In this document: piece by piece, positions 13,829 through 25,411 of the stretch
How positions within the stretch are numbered: position 1 is the stretch's first letter
Layout: each line of letters starts with the position of its first letter
Made by a program: the position numbers and the translations under genes
Source: Anthoceros angustus
Lineage: Eukaryota > Streptophyta > Anthocerotopsida > Anthocerotales > Anthocerotaceae
Direction of reading: 5' to 3'
DNA: 64,000 bases
Assembly: GCA_010909165.1 (NCBI GenBank)
Contig: VJWM01000255.1
Location: forward strand, 124,001-188,000
The notes under the pieces: generated by a model
What the model was told of the DNA's origin: nothing
Seen by the model: the letters and a program-made list of their open reading frames with translations, nothing else
Database searches by the model: none

Positions 13829-14202
13829 CTCCACCGTGTTATAACGAGGTCATAGACTACATCCCCGCCACGGCGCGAGAGATAGCCGTCATTGGGGGTA
13901 CCGGGACTCTGAGGTTGGCCCAAGGGTGGGCCCAATTCTCTGTCGCCGAAGTCGAAGACTTTACTGTTGTGCTCAACTTCACGTCTTCCATTGTCCTAAA
14001 ATATTATATTTATAAATTTATCACACTCACAAATAAAAAAATACCAATTGCATCAACTGGGGTGAGAGAACCTCTCGACCTTAGGTGGTTTCACATCGGA
14101 CAGCCGTGTACGTGCGGTGAAAGGGCATTGGAGAGACACTAGAAATCGGTTTTACACCTACCGTCGGTCACATAAACATAGCGGATGCGTGGCGTCGATG
14201 TG

Positions 14203-14290
14203 GCATTGGCAGGCATGTCAGGACTTTACCTACCCCCGAGGCTGGTGAAGACTAGCATTGGCAGGCATGTCAGGACTTTACTTACCTCCG
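14203..14290. repeat. Direct duplication of about 50 bases
   Basis: The words agcattggcaggcatgtcag and gactttac.tacc occur at about 14203-14237 and again at about 14251-14286, just outside the Mutator-like element. Confidence 0.75.
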
Positions 14291-14298
14291 GTGGGCTG

Positions 14299-14307
14299 CA
14301 ATTGCTA
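14299..14307. repeat. Left target-site duplication of the MULE
   Basis: Bases caattgcta, identical to 17061-17069. Confidence 0.9.
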
Positions 14308-14575
14308 CCCGTCGCCTAAGGCTAACGCAAACTTAATGAGCCCTGCCATTCGTACCGCCCGTGTGCCCACGCACCCCGATGCAAAGCCGAGAGGCATGAG
14401 GCCGGCATGCCTCTCTTTCTTTCCGGCGTCTCCCTTTCCGGCAACGGGCGTCCGTCGTCGCTCCTCTCAACGGCTCCCTCCACCCTCCTACGAACGGCTC
14501 CCGTCCGCGCTCCTCTCAACGCCGTCCTCCCGCACATGCTCACCTGTCTCTGGTCTCAACATGTTCACCACACAC
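14308..14575 (+). repeat. Left terminal inverted repeat of the MULE
   Basis: Shares with the reverse complement of the right end, in order, cctaaggctaacgcaaactt, gcaaagccgagaggcatgag, gctcctctcaacggct and caacgccgtcct, with small gaps. Confidence 0.9.
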
Positions 14576-14748
14576 TCGATCACGAACTCCCATTGTCTGT
14601 CCATTTTGAACACGCTGTAATAGATTATACACACGGCTTTCAATTATGAAGACACTTGATTCACAACAAGTGCTATGACTTGGCTTCTCTACCTCTAGCT
14701 TGTGTTACAAAAGGCTTCTCCTTTGATGGAGGAGGCCTAGACCATACA

Positions 14749-16509
14749 TTACCGACATCCTGAAGGGCTTGGGCCGTTTTCTTGTGTTGGTTTCTTCCAT
14801 GCAAATTCCCAAAATGCTCGCTTCCTCTTTGTAGAAGTATCCCCTCCCACATCTTTGACCATATGTGGGGTGATGGCCAAGCCCTCCTCCACAGCTGTAG
14901 CCTCTATGCCCTCTAATGTCCGCATAAAACCTACTACAAGTCCTTGAGCATGGTCCACGAGATGAGGATGCCGCTCAACTAGGCTTTGTAAGTTCTTGAG
15001 ACTACATCTAAACTGAGCCAAAGCTCGCTCTCGACCGACATTCAAGTTCATATCCTCAGCAACGTCCTGAATGGTTTCACCTCGTACGAAATTAGCTACC
15101 TCAACTTGCTCTTCGTATCCCGCTGGTTGTAGAAGCTGAAGCGTTTCAGTGTCTTGTGAGAACTGCTCGCGAGGCTTATGGTGCATAAGCTCCTGCACCA
15201 AAGAAAGTGTGGGCACGAGCTTGTGGAGTAGCATCAACACCTTAACTTGGTGCTTACAAGTGTGCCCTTGTGCAGCCCAAGGGCATGAGCACGTTGCCCA
15301 ACTTAGTCAACATTGGAGACCACATATGCCATACCCTCATTGTTCTTGCTGCAAGGACATAAGCATTCATCGCTGCGGTTGGGAGAATCACATGTATCCA
15401 CTATTTTGGCAGCCTTAGCCACGGCATGTTCTACCATACGTTCAAGCTTGCTATTTCGAACGAAGCCATGCTCCTTACATTGTTGATACCAGTGCACGTC
15501 TACCTCATCTACTAAAATATGCAAAAGCCAATCAACACGCCTACCTCGTGGCTTGGTGAGCAGCTCTCACCTTCAAATGAAGATGGTATGCTTCAATCGA
15601 GCTATTACAGTCTTGCCTCGTGGGGCCTTGTCCGTCTGACTTTGAGCCACATGTGTATGATGTTGCCCCACCGGTGCTTGAAGTACTTGATGAAAATTGG
15701 AAAGAGTGGCTCATATTGGACATACTGGATCTACCAATTTGAGCTTTGCTTCCTCTGAAAATGTGTGGTGACCCTCGAGGTACATAATGTCACCCAACTT
15801 TTGCATGATGTACGCCCTTGCCTGCCCATTCTTCACTTTCTGCAATAAGTTTCGTAACCATGCACGCCTTACGTGCCAAAGGCATAAGAATACCAACATG
15901 CCATCCCCAAAAGCGTATTTGATGGCATTGATCTCCGCTTAGCGGTCATCTACTAAAAGCAGCGTTGGGCTTCCAAGTTGGAGTCTGCGGTGTTGCCGTG
16001 CCATAACACTTGTAACCATTTGGACATTCCATTGCATCAACCTCCTTGCACAACACCCAAGCCACTGGAATCCCGTTCATGAAGTTATCGAACACCAACA
16101 AACTGACCAGCTGGAAATGCCACTTATCCAATCCAAAGGTGCCTAGCCGTGCAGGATGGGATAGGGGACCTGGCATGAGTTCTCCATGACAGAATTCACC
16201 TGTGGCATCCGTGTGAAAACAATGCTGCAACCTCTATTCCACTATATCAGGCCACTTAAGTAACCGGGTCACAACAAATTGGAAGAGGCATCCACGTTTC
16301 TTACTCATCGTTGGGCGTCGCCTGTCTTGGGCCTCACATTTGGAGCAAGGAAAGAAGCCGTCATAGCGGCCTCCCACGGTCATCGCCCATCGACAATGGT
16401 AGATTGTCACCTCGCTTCCTTGTGTGTCTTTGACATCTTTGGTTCCGCGGTCTTCACCCAATGACGCAGCTTGATGAAGCGGTGGGAAAGCAAGCATTTG
16501 CTTTCTCAC
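14749..16509 (-). pseudogene. Broken MULE transposase with SWIM zinc finger
   Basis: Read on the minus strand from 16509 downward: LVSLLVFDNFMNGIPVAWVL near 16090 is the MULE transposase core, LWHVRRAWLRNLLQ near 15870 is its characteristic helix, PTRQDCNSSIEAYH near 15570 precedes the C-terminal part, and CSCPWAAQGHTCKHQ near 15260 is a CxC..CxH SWIM zinc finger. The segments lie in different frames with stops between them, so no full protein can be made. The end runs to a basic tail at 14749. Confidence 0.8.
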
Positions 16510-16799
16510 CGCAATAAAATCACCACACGGCCGCAGGAATGTAGCGCTTCACATTCATGTGCATTTTCATCTTCCCTTGATGATTGCCCCACGACCCATG
16601 ACAAATGCTCCTTGAAAATGCGGGTTCCGGTGTCGCATGAGTGTGAGGCAAATGTTCCATTTTGCGATATCACGATATTGGAGAGGCTGCTGCCGCTTCC
16701 TCGATCGTGCCGTCCACTTCCCTCCACGAACCAAGCTTCCTCCGAATCGAACCGCATTAGAAGTGGGTTATACTTGAAACGTTCGTTTTGGCGCGCATT

Positions 16800-17060
16800 A
16801 GGAACGAGAACAGGGAATGGGTGAACAAGTTGAGACCAACGGGTGAGCAGGTGCGAGAGGACGGCGTTGAGAGGAGGCGGGCGAGCCGTTCGAGAGGAGG
16901 TGGAGGAAGCCGTTGAGAGGAGCGACGACGACGCCGTTCTTTGAAAGAGCCGGAAAGAAAGAGGCATGCCGGCCTCATGCCTCTCGGCTTTGCATCGAGT
17001 GCGTGGGCACTGCAGGCGAATGCGTGGCTCATTAAGTTTGCGTTAGCCTTAGGCGACGGG
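16800..17060 (-). repeat. Right terminal inverted repeat of the MULE
   Basis: Reverse complement of the left end with scattered substitutions and short indels. Confidence 0.9.
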
Positions 17061-17069
17061 CAATTGCTA
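17061..17069. repeat. Right target-site duplication of the MULE
   Basis: Bases caattgcta, identical to 14299-14307. Confidence 0.9.
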
Positions 17070-17980
17070 GGTCATGTGCAGCACAAGGCGTTTTACGAAC
17101 TCCTCGGCAATGTCAAGAGAAGCGGACTCACGCACAATACCTGTGGAGAGGTGTAGGACAAGACTATTTAATCGTCTTCCTGCACCTGCATCCGCATACA
17201 GCGAACTATTACGTAGGATTCTCGTGTTTGTTGCATTACCAGGCCATCCCGTCACTATGTCCAAGAATGTTTTATTTGGTCCTACTGCGGCCTGCATAGT
17301 CATAGTGTAGATACCATATCTCCCGTAGTAGTCAGTGCTGGGCCATGTCCAGGTAGTTCGATCGTAAAATGTGTCCTATCTTTAGCCCCACAGCAGTTTT
17401 GGAACCCTTGTTGCAATTTGAAACCAAGCTTGATTTCCTCGAAACTGGTGGGTGAAGGCCATTGTAGGTGGTGTTCCCTCGTTGCAAAACCGAGGCCACA
17501 AAACGGCGGCAGACATCGAATACCGTAGTGGTGCCTACACCGAACAATTCTCCAAGGCTCAAGTAGGAATCCCCTGTTGCTCATCGCCTCAGAGCAATCA
17601 TGACTTGCTTCTCAACAGGTAGCATACGGCCTGGAATTTGGCTAAATCCTGGCAGCATCCTCCCTTGCAATGTGAGAATTGTAGAGTAAGAAAATGCCTT
17701 CAGCTCGAGGTTTGATATAAAATTCACCATACTGAATACCATTCAGCAGTCGGGACGTGAAGCCTACCAAATCAGGAAGAAGGGTTTGCAATGCTGAGAT
17801 CTACAATACCACAGACTATACTACCATGTCCAATGTACGACCATGTCCAATTCCTCTTGGGAGTGTTCAAGCACTTGAGATGATACGCCAGAAAATGACC
17901 TACGTAGTCAAGTGGCATTGGATTGGCTCGATGGATATCTGCAATGATAGCCGCCAGGGCTTCAAGCAGTGGCACCAATC
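17070..17980 (-). pseudogene. PIF/Harbinger (HARBI1-like) transposase remnant, split by the MULE
   Basis: On the minus strand: IPGRMLPVEKQVMIALRR near 17620, a stop, then SLGELFGVGTTTVFDVCRRF near 17540, EIKLGFKLQQGFQNCCGA near 17420, and AVGPNKTFLDIVTGWPGNAT near 17270 followed by RILRNSSLYADAG. This is the order of plant Harbinger nucleases. At least one stop and one frameshift break it, and the expected DGTH motif reads KDRTH. It runs straight into the MULE target duplication, and the sequence left of the MULE (below 14299) should be its continuation. No inverted ends of its own were found. Confidence 0.75.
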
Positions 17981-18862
17981 TTTCATCGCGAAGTCCACAA
18001 CAAGAAGAGTTTTGGGGGAGAAGAGTTTGGGGGAGAGGGGGAGAGTCTGGGGACTGTGTACGAGGTCTGCCACAGAATAAGCCGGGGAGACTGCGTACTC
18101 AAGTGTCACCGAGCAACCTCCAGGTCCATGTTCCCGTGCTTTTTCTTGCGGGCACAGGCAAACGTGCCAGAACCGATAAGCTGGCTTTTTCTGGAACCAG
18201 AACCAGGCACATGCGAAATCGGTCTTAGATCGGTACGCCATACGCCAGCCAACAACAACAGCTAGCTGTATACTAGATCTGATAGGTAATTTCCATCGAG
18301 TAAGTCGGCGGCGACCTACCCTAAACACTGAACCCTAAAATTCTACTGCACGAGACCTTTTCCAGACAAAGACTAGAGAATAGCTCCAATACGATCGGTT
18401 CTAGCCAGGCAGACCATCATTCGTAGTAGGCTCCATTGATAACCCCATATTGCCAAACGTTTTCCAGAAAAGAGTCAAGAATGCACATATATTCTGACCA
18501 GTGACCACTAGCATGGCTAAGCTAGGAAACTTATAAGAAACCCACCCTGGGTTCCTAGCAATGTGATTTCAACGAATATTCTCGACAGCTGTTAAGCCCT
18601 GTACAAACCTTCAGGCTACTGCCAGCACGCATTAGTAGTAGTCGACAGCGACCTCCCTGTACACATTCACAAATTTGTTGAGTCCTTGCTTCCGCCTGAA
18701 GACTCAAAGGACAGTCACAGAACTGATTGTCCGACCCGCTCCAAAGTTATCTCATCTGTACACATGTAACAACTGTACAAAATACACAAGGAACCCTGCA
18801 CAGACCAATTTCACAGCAGCTCTTCCCGTCCAGTTCTGGTCACAAGCACACGGGATTTGTAA
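17981..18862. other. Intergenic, no gene seen
   Basis: Flank of the Harbinger remnant and 3' side of the pseudokinase gene. A minus-strand open frame at 17900-18328 has no recognisable match. Confidence 0.4.
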
Positions 18863-21446
18863 TCAAGAGTCCGGTGCACCAAAGAGCAGATTTGATACAG
18901 GAGGGGGTAACGGGAGCCAAGATGGATGCCGCGATCCCTTCTTGGAGGGCCTTTGCAGTTCCTGCAAGTCGACCTTCTGCTGCACCTTGAACTCATTGTG
19001 CGTGCCAATTGCCCCCTTGTCTTTGTTATCCTCCACACGAGGAAGAACAAATTTGAAAACAACCAGCCCAACTCTAGCAGCAACCAGAAAACCCAGAACA
19101 CCGACAATAGGACGCACAGCCCAGTGCATAGATTCTATGAATTCATACTTATTTGCCAAACCACTGATGTCATTCAGGCGTACAACCTCCACCTCCTCGG
19201 GGTCAGCCCACCAACCCTTCCTGTCCCACATTCGCCCGGGAAACCGAACAATCAAACCGCCATTTGGCAGAACATTGCACACTCTGCCGGTATCCCACTC
19301 CCCTTGTTTAACTGGCCAGTCAAATCGAGGCGACCGTACGCTGTTCTTAAGCCTGACTGCTTGCCCAATAGTAAACCCTGGCACTTTCTTGAAGTGTATG
19401 GCACTTCCAGTCCACAATGTCTCACGGCCAAAGAAAGAAACCTTCAACCTGCCATCATGTTCCACTTGGTGGACAACCCCCACCCGAGATGGGCTGTTCT
19501 GCCCGAGCGGAATCGTGCTGCTGTCCTGCTGATCCAAAGCAATATTGCCTACTTCAGGTGCCTCCGTTCCCTGCGCAGCAGAGTACCATCCACCACGCAA
19601 GCACACCCAGTCACCACTGGCCAATCCAAGAGAGACACGCTCCACTTCGGCCGGATCTGCTCGCCAGGCTTGACTGCCTGGAAAATTAACAAGAGTGGTA
19701 GCATCTTTGTCGCCTATCTCCACAATAAGACCTTCACTGGCAGGGGTCTCTCCTTGCCAACCAAACCGTGGGATCGGTATGTCCGGCTTCACTCTTACAA
19801 GATCCCCTACATGGAGAGGATTCTTCCAGAATGAGAGCTTGCCGCTCACACCGCACTCAACAGGCTGATCCGGCTTGTCGCAGAACTGTATGAGAAGTTT
19901 CTCCGAGTTAACAACACTCTTCACGACACCAATATTTTTGCACCTTCGCAGAGAGTCCCGGCCCACACAGACCCAATCTCCCGGTTTGAAAAGAGACTCC
20001 GGACTGCACAGAAGACTTGCAGATCAGCAGCATACAAGGCGCAAAGAAGTGAAAGGTGCAACTGGTTCCCAGCAGGAACGAAATTCAGGTGGAAGGAAAG
20101 ATGGACAGAAACACTAGCTTGGGGAGGGGGGACAGTACCATGAAAAAGCGCGGTATATCTCTTCAAAGGTTGGGCGAAGTCGGTAGTCGTATTCGAAGCA
20201 TCCCCTCAATATCTTCTCAACTGCAACTGGCAGTCCACTTGGGATTGAGGGTCTTTCATGCCTTACAACAACTGCATTGAAGATCTCCTCAACCGAGAGT
20301 TTATCCCAAGGCCTATACCCTGTTATCATCTCGACCATACTACTTGCAAAACCCCACGAATCTGTCTCGAACGAGATGGGGCCTCTAACCACAGCACCCC
20401 ACTGCTCGGGTGCCATGTAATTTGGTGTGCCCAGCCACACAGTTGGTTCCACGGCTGGTACCGAAGATCCTGGAAAAAGCAAAGGGGTTCCAAATTCCCC
20501 CACGACTGCAGATCCTTGATCATCGATCAGAAAGTTGCATGGCTTCAGGTTGAGTGCTAGCACTCCACGAGAATGAAGTTCAATCATCCCGCGGGCAATA
20601 TCAGCCCCATACCTGCAGAGATGGTGCAAATAATGAGCGCAGTTCGTAACAACTTGCAACGCTCAGTATCTTAACAATCTTTTCTCTTGCATAAACAGGA
20701 CTAGCACCCCTTCTTGAAGGGTGACTACGCATAACACTCGACACTGAATTTAGAGACACCCTGATCTCCACGAATGTGGTTCACAAGGTCCATGCCGAAT
20801 GTGACCTCCCTACCCTGTGAGATTTACCCGTCCATACTGAGTTTTACGTCGCTGCACTCGCATTTACCTCAAAACGTCAGGCACAGAAATTCGGTTTTCA
20901 GGATGCCGGGCCATCTTGTCTCCTAGTGACCCCTCATAAAACTTCAGCACAACGCAAGTCTGCGCATACGTTAGAAAACAGTTGGCATCGTGTTCCAACG
21001 CCCAGTGATTCCTCGCAACAGAAGCTTCGACAAGCAGACAAGGTTAGACGGAAGTTGGATTTAGAACCTACCTTACCATTCATTGTGGAAATACCTCGTG
21101 GCCAGCTCACGTCCTTTAGACCCTGGCAGGCCTTAAACAGAGCCTCAAACTTTCTCTGCAAAGTCCGTGTCTGATCTTGGGACATAGGAGGTAGCACCTT
21201 GACTGCCACCTCATGGAACTCGTCAAATTCAATAGTGGAGTTGTGAAGCGTGCAGAGCCACACATCACCAAACCCTCCCCGACCGATGCGGTGCATCATT
21301 TTGAGGTCGTCTGGGTCGATCTCCCAAGCAGGCTGAGGGGGACCCGCAGCAGCTCCGCCGCCTACGGCCCCAAAGTGCTCATAGTCTTCAACAATGAGCT
21401 CATCCTCCAAAGAGTTGCCAGAATTGTAGCTGGCATCGCCTCCCAT
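18863..21446 (-). CDS. Predicted pseudokinase with HERC2-like repeats and C-terminal membrane helix
   Basis: Exons 21446-21072, 20959-20868, 20612-20139 and 20003-18863; 693 residues, phases 0, 2, 2. The N-terminal half is a protein-kinase fold: GRGGFG (55-60), the VAVK lysine (K83), LGTPNYMAPEQW and FETDSWGF. The HRD motif reads A-L-N (N177 replaces the catalytic Asp) and DFG reads E-F-G (E195), so catalysis is doubtful. The second half has repeats with GDWVCVGRDS, VRVKPDIPIPRFGW, SGDWVCLRGGW and VRLKNSVRSPRFDW, like the HERC2-like repeats of plant KEG, then a hydrophobic stretch after HWAVRPIVGVLGFL. From memory this layout matches an Arabidopsis kinase-like gene (AT5G07140). ATG 21446 is preferred; a 5' UTR exon may lie near 21500. 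Confidence 0.88.
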
Positions 21447-23792
21447 GTGGAAGACTTCCTTCCGGTAACTGCGGCTACCCCACAAAGCCAGCTTGCCTGC
21501 CTGCAAACGCCAAACAAGCAAAAAACTAAGCACAAGGACACTCTAGCCCAGCTGATCGTGAAGTGGTGCCACTGCCACAATCCGACGTCACATCTCCATA
21601 ACCACACCCGTCGACATCACACCGGGCCAGACATCACCTTCCAAGAACGCAGCAAACCCTGTCCCGACCGCGACACCAGGTCGTACAACCTACCGCACCC
21701 CCGCAATCGAGAGACGCTACACTGCAATCGCTCCACGCTGCTGGCGGACGAACGAAAAACTCTACAGAAGCTTCAAATCTCTACCAGAACGATCGGCTCA
21801 CCAGCCTGTCACCGCTTGCTGCCGGCTGGCATCAGCATGGGACCGAGGAGTTCACGTCCTCAGGCCACTTCACTTCCAATTCCGCTCCGAGGACCCGAGA
21901 CCAATCGCACAAACTTCCCCGAGCGTCCGAATTAGCAACGACACAGACGCCACGAAACAGGCCACGACGCCAGATCCGGCCGCAAGATCACCAGCAACGA
22001 CAACAGCATCACCAATTTCGCAAAACCGTCCACGTTCAGTGAAGTAACTGCCCGCGACCAGTCCCGACCAAGACAACATATGCCTCCTTTCCCCGGGTTA
22101 AGTCCCTCCCTTTGCCGCAAGCCTCGGTTTCTCAGGACACAGCAAAGCACAAAGTGGACATCCCGGACTCCAAACCAGCAAAACAACGATGAATTACCTT
22201 CCTACTCCATCACATCAATACCACAACACTTCGAACAAATCCACACACACACACACTCACCATCACAACCACAACAAAACCACAACCACGGCTTGCTTGA
22301 CGGCGATCCCCACCGTTAAGTTCAGACTAATGAGATGCCGCTTCGGTGAAAACAACCGCGACTTGTACGGCATACCGTTGCGCTCCCCGCTCTGCAATCA
22401 CACAAGAGGTGTTAAACAAAAGACAAGTCTCCCCCCAGCGATCGATACAGCAGCAGGTGTAAATTAAACCAGCTCTTCAAGAAGCTCCAGCAAACACGCA
22501 ATTGCTCCCGCGCCAAAAAAAAACGGCAGACATCAAAGAAGCACGCTCGCCGGGGCTCGCGCAACACACAATTCACGACTGCAGTTCACCGAGGACAAGG
22601 CATGGGGCGCACCTCAAATCACAAGGCCACGGCGAGAGGAAGACGCGGGGGAGTAATGGCATGGCACGGACGGGGTTAAGAAGGGCGCGGGCAGCGCGGG
22701 CCCGGGCATGAGAGAGAAATTCTCGCGCCTGCCCAGCCCGCAGCTGAGTACACTCCCCAACATGGCGGCTATGTACTATGTACTGGAGCCCGGATACTAA
22801 TCTTCTGGCTTGGCCTTTGTTTACCCCGCCGCCACTTTATCGACGTGGTTATTGTGCACAGCCAGCGGGCAGCACGCAGCACGGTCCAGCGGGCATCTGG
22901 CAGCAGCTGAATCTCCACGTGGCCGCGAAACCGAGTTAACTAACCGGAGGAGGTGAGTTTAATGAACCGAAGTTGGCCGGACTGCAGTTGGGTCGTGAGC
23001 CCGTGCGTCACAGCGGGCCCGGCCAGTTTGCCGTGACGCATCTTCGATTGCTTTTCTCAAACATTCTGCCACCAGGCCCCCTCGTTGTTGGACGTTCCCC
23101 CTCGGTATGCGGAGGTGTTGATACCATACGTCTAGCCCCTCTTATATATAATACACGCGCAGTTTTCACGCTTGAAATCCATTCTCTTTACATGGCAGGC
23201 ATAAGATAACGAGCCCAAAGACTATATACAATACTACGCGGAAAACGAGAACCAGAGCTGCAGCATTTCCTGGGCGCAAGGCTTAGCCTTCTGAAAACCT
23301 ATTCACAGTTGTAGTTTGCTGTAACAGAGCTACCGCACGACTTCCCTTCCTTCCCTCTTGAACTCAACTTTCACGTGGCCCCCGTCAAAACGTAAAGCAA
23401 AGACGTCTGGAACAAGAGGCTTTCGGTGGAGTCGGGTGCGCTCTCCCCTCCCTCCTCTTGTGAAGCTGAAGCTTCGCCGTGACGATTATTGCTGGATGGC
23501 CACTCTCCTCCCTCCTCATGTGAAGCTGAAGCTGAAGCTTCGCCGTCACGCTCATAGCCGGAATCCCAGTTTTCTGCATCCAGACTTTAGACATTCAGTT
23601 GCAAGCTTGCAGGATCTGGCGCGGGAAATTCCCCCCCAGCCATATCAAACTCTAAGGTTCGGACTAGGCATTGTCCTGAACATCCTCAAGTCCTAAACAT
23701 GAATATGGAACCATGAATACTGAAAAACATGGAATACCTACCCAAAGATGGCCTGGAGCCTCAAGCTCCTAAAATGAAACAAGTGCATACAA
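21447..23792. other. 5' flank of the pseudokinase gene and intergenic DNA
   Basis: An acceptor-like site (gtttgcag on the minus strand, ending at 21501) suggests that a 5' UTR intron precedes the start codon. A CA-rich stretch lies at 22225-22290 and a TATA-like word (cttatatataatac) at about 23140 on the + strand. No coding gene is supported. Confidence 0.5.
23440..23570. repeat. Tandem duplication of about 65 bases
   Basis: The words ctcccctccctcctc(t/a)tgtgaag and cttcgccgt(g/c)acg occur near 23448-23488 and again near 23504-23552, with an extra ctgaag hexamer in the second copy. Confidence 0.75.
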
Positions 23793-24339
23793 TCAAACAG
23801 TACAGACGTCTGCAACCGACCAAGAGGCCTTGAGACACAGACCTGGATGATCAGGATCTGCATGCTCGTCGCGCTCCTCGTCGCGCTCATGCTCCTCCGA
23901 GCTTTGCTTTTCTGACGTTTCCAGCTTCTCCTGCCGCGATTGACGCTCCTGAAGCCAGATCAGGACATTAGCCTTGTGAACATGCGGCCCCTTGGAGCAC
24001 AAGGCGGCCGTGATCTCCTTCACTCTCTGGGGAGTGAGCGTGAAACCGTCTTGAAGCCAGAACACCCGCTCCAAGATCTCCTTCTGAGCGGCCGTGGGAG
24101 TCCAATTGACATCCGGTTGATGCATGGCGCGGAACATGTTCGCGAGCCTGCGAGAAATGACGTTGTAGACGAAGATCTGGTGCCGAAGCATCTCCACCTG
24201 CTCCCGCGTCATCGGGCAGGGCGGAGTCGGAGTCGCGCCCTGGACCGGTCCCGGTCCCGCCGCCTCTGAGCGGCCTGGCACCCGGCTTGGCAGGCCGCTA
24301 CCGGTAATATCCAGATCCGGAGAGAAGACAACGGCGAGG
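23793..24339 (-). CDS. WOX13-like homeodomain protein with altered recognition helix, 5' partial model
   Basis: One open minus-strand frame; the true start is unclear because only GTG is in frame near 24281 and a TAA lies upstream, so an earlier exon is likely (an acceptor-like ttaag ends at 24340). The domain before the homeodomain, PMTREQVEMLRHQIFVYNVI, and WTPTAAQKEILERVF at its start match the WOX13 (ancient) clade of plant homeobox regulators. The third helix reads NVLIWLQERQSR instead of the usual NVxxWFQNRRAR: Phe49 is Leu, the near-invariant Asn51 is Glu and Arg53 is Gln. After it comes an acidic, Glu/Arg-rich tail. A donor-like site (ccag then gtctgtg) near 23847 could splice to another exon. 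A diverged regulator with changed or lost DNA binding, or a decaying copy, are both possible. Confidence 0.7.
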
Positions 24340-25411
24340 CTTAACCGACAAGGTTCTTAACACAAAGATCAACAAACAGAGGCAGCAACATGATCAGTCC
24401 ATCTGGAAGCAGCCATCACATGTGCAACACCTCCATCATATCAGAACTATCCTTTCCAGCGGCAGAGTATGCCGGCGGCCGCTCACAGATCACTGACAAC
24501 ACATCTCCGACCGCACTGATCGCCCGGAGCGAGATCCCGCGCTGCACAGAGATCCATGCGCGAGGACACAACGACGGAACTGCTGCGCGGACATGTCAGA
24601 TGCATGCAAGGAACAATGGTTTGTGTCGGTAACAATTTCACGAACACTATGTTACACTTTGAGGCTTCGCAATCAGGATGGGAAGCAACGCAGTTCAGAT
24701 CACCGGGGCGCCAATTGCACAACACCGTACGACTCCGCTCACAACTTGCACACCAGTAAAGCTTGCTCACTGCAATTTCAAACACCGCGAGATTGGAAAA
24801 TGAGGTGCACGCAACTTCAAGAGGCAGCTCGATCCCATGCAGACTTTTCAGCTCATGACACGAATCCACGTACAACAGCATACACTGACCAGGTCGCGGG
24901 CAGGACGGTGGAGTTCCAGGAAATCATGAACCTCCTACAAGCTTCAGGAGTCATGAATGCTGTGCCTGCGGGCGGCGACAGGCTGGCCTCTAGTTGCCTT
25001 GAGGTGCTGGAAACGGCGCTTCGGTGAATCTGCTGTTCTGTCCGCACAACTCGCCGGAGAAACCAGTTCCGGCTCGACACGCCCTCTTGCCGCACCCTCT
25101 TGTAGACCCAAATTGCAAACATCGTGGCGTCCGCTCGCTGAACTCAGCTACTTGACGATACGTTATCACGCATTTTCTGCGAGTGCATCTGAGGCTCCAA
25201 TGAGCATTGCACCAGTAGGTCTGAATAGGAGTTGGACTGTTGGACTCTCCAATTCCATCGAGGACACACCGTACGTACTCTGGGCAAATGGTACATGGCC
25301 TGATATTCTAGGGTATGCGCTTTTTCAACGTTTTCCAGACTGACATCATCTTCTCGAAATTCAGTATTGTCTGAGAGTCTCTGAGACGTGGCTGGCTAAG
25401 TCCTCGAGGTC
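24340..25411. other. Region between divergent genes
   Basis: It should hold the first exon and promoter of the homeodomain gene (-) and the promoter of the gene starting at 25412 (+). Several open frames of 80-140 codons overlap on both strands; none is recognisable. Confidence 0.45.

Larger units (their letters stand above)
14308..17060. mobile_element. Mutator-like (MULE) DNA transposon, 2753 bases
   Basis: The element is bounded by long inverted ends and a perfect 9-base target duplication (caattgcta). It starts cccgtcgcctaagg and ends ccttaggcgacggg. Internally the minus strand carries a decayed transposase. MULEs move by cut and paste and make 8-11 base, usually 9-base, duplications, which fits. 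The element is non-autonomous today because its transposase is broken, but the intact duplication and roughly 85% similar ends suggest a moderately young insertion. Confidence 0.9.

Noticed and set aside
18926-19834. 302-codon open frame on the + strand
   Set aside because: Antisense shadow of the last exon of the pseudokinase gene.
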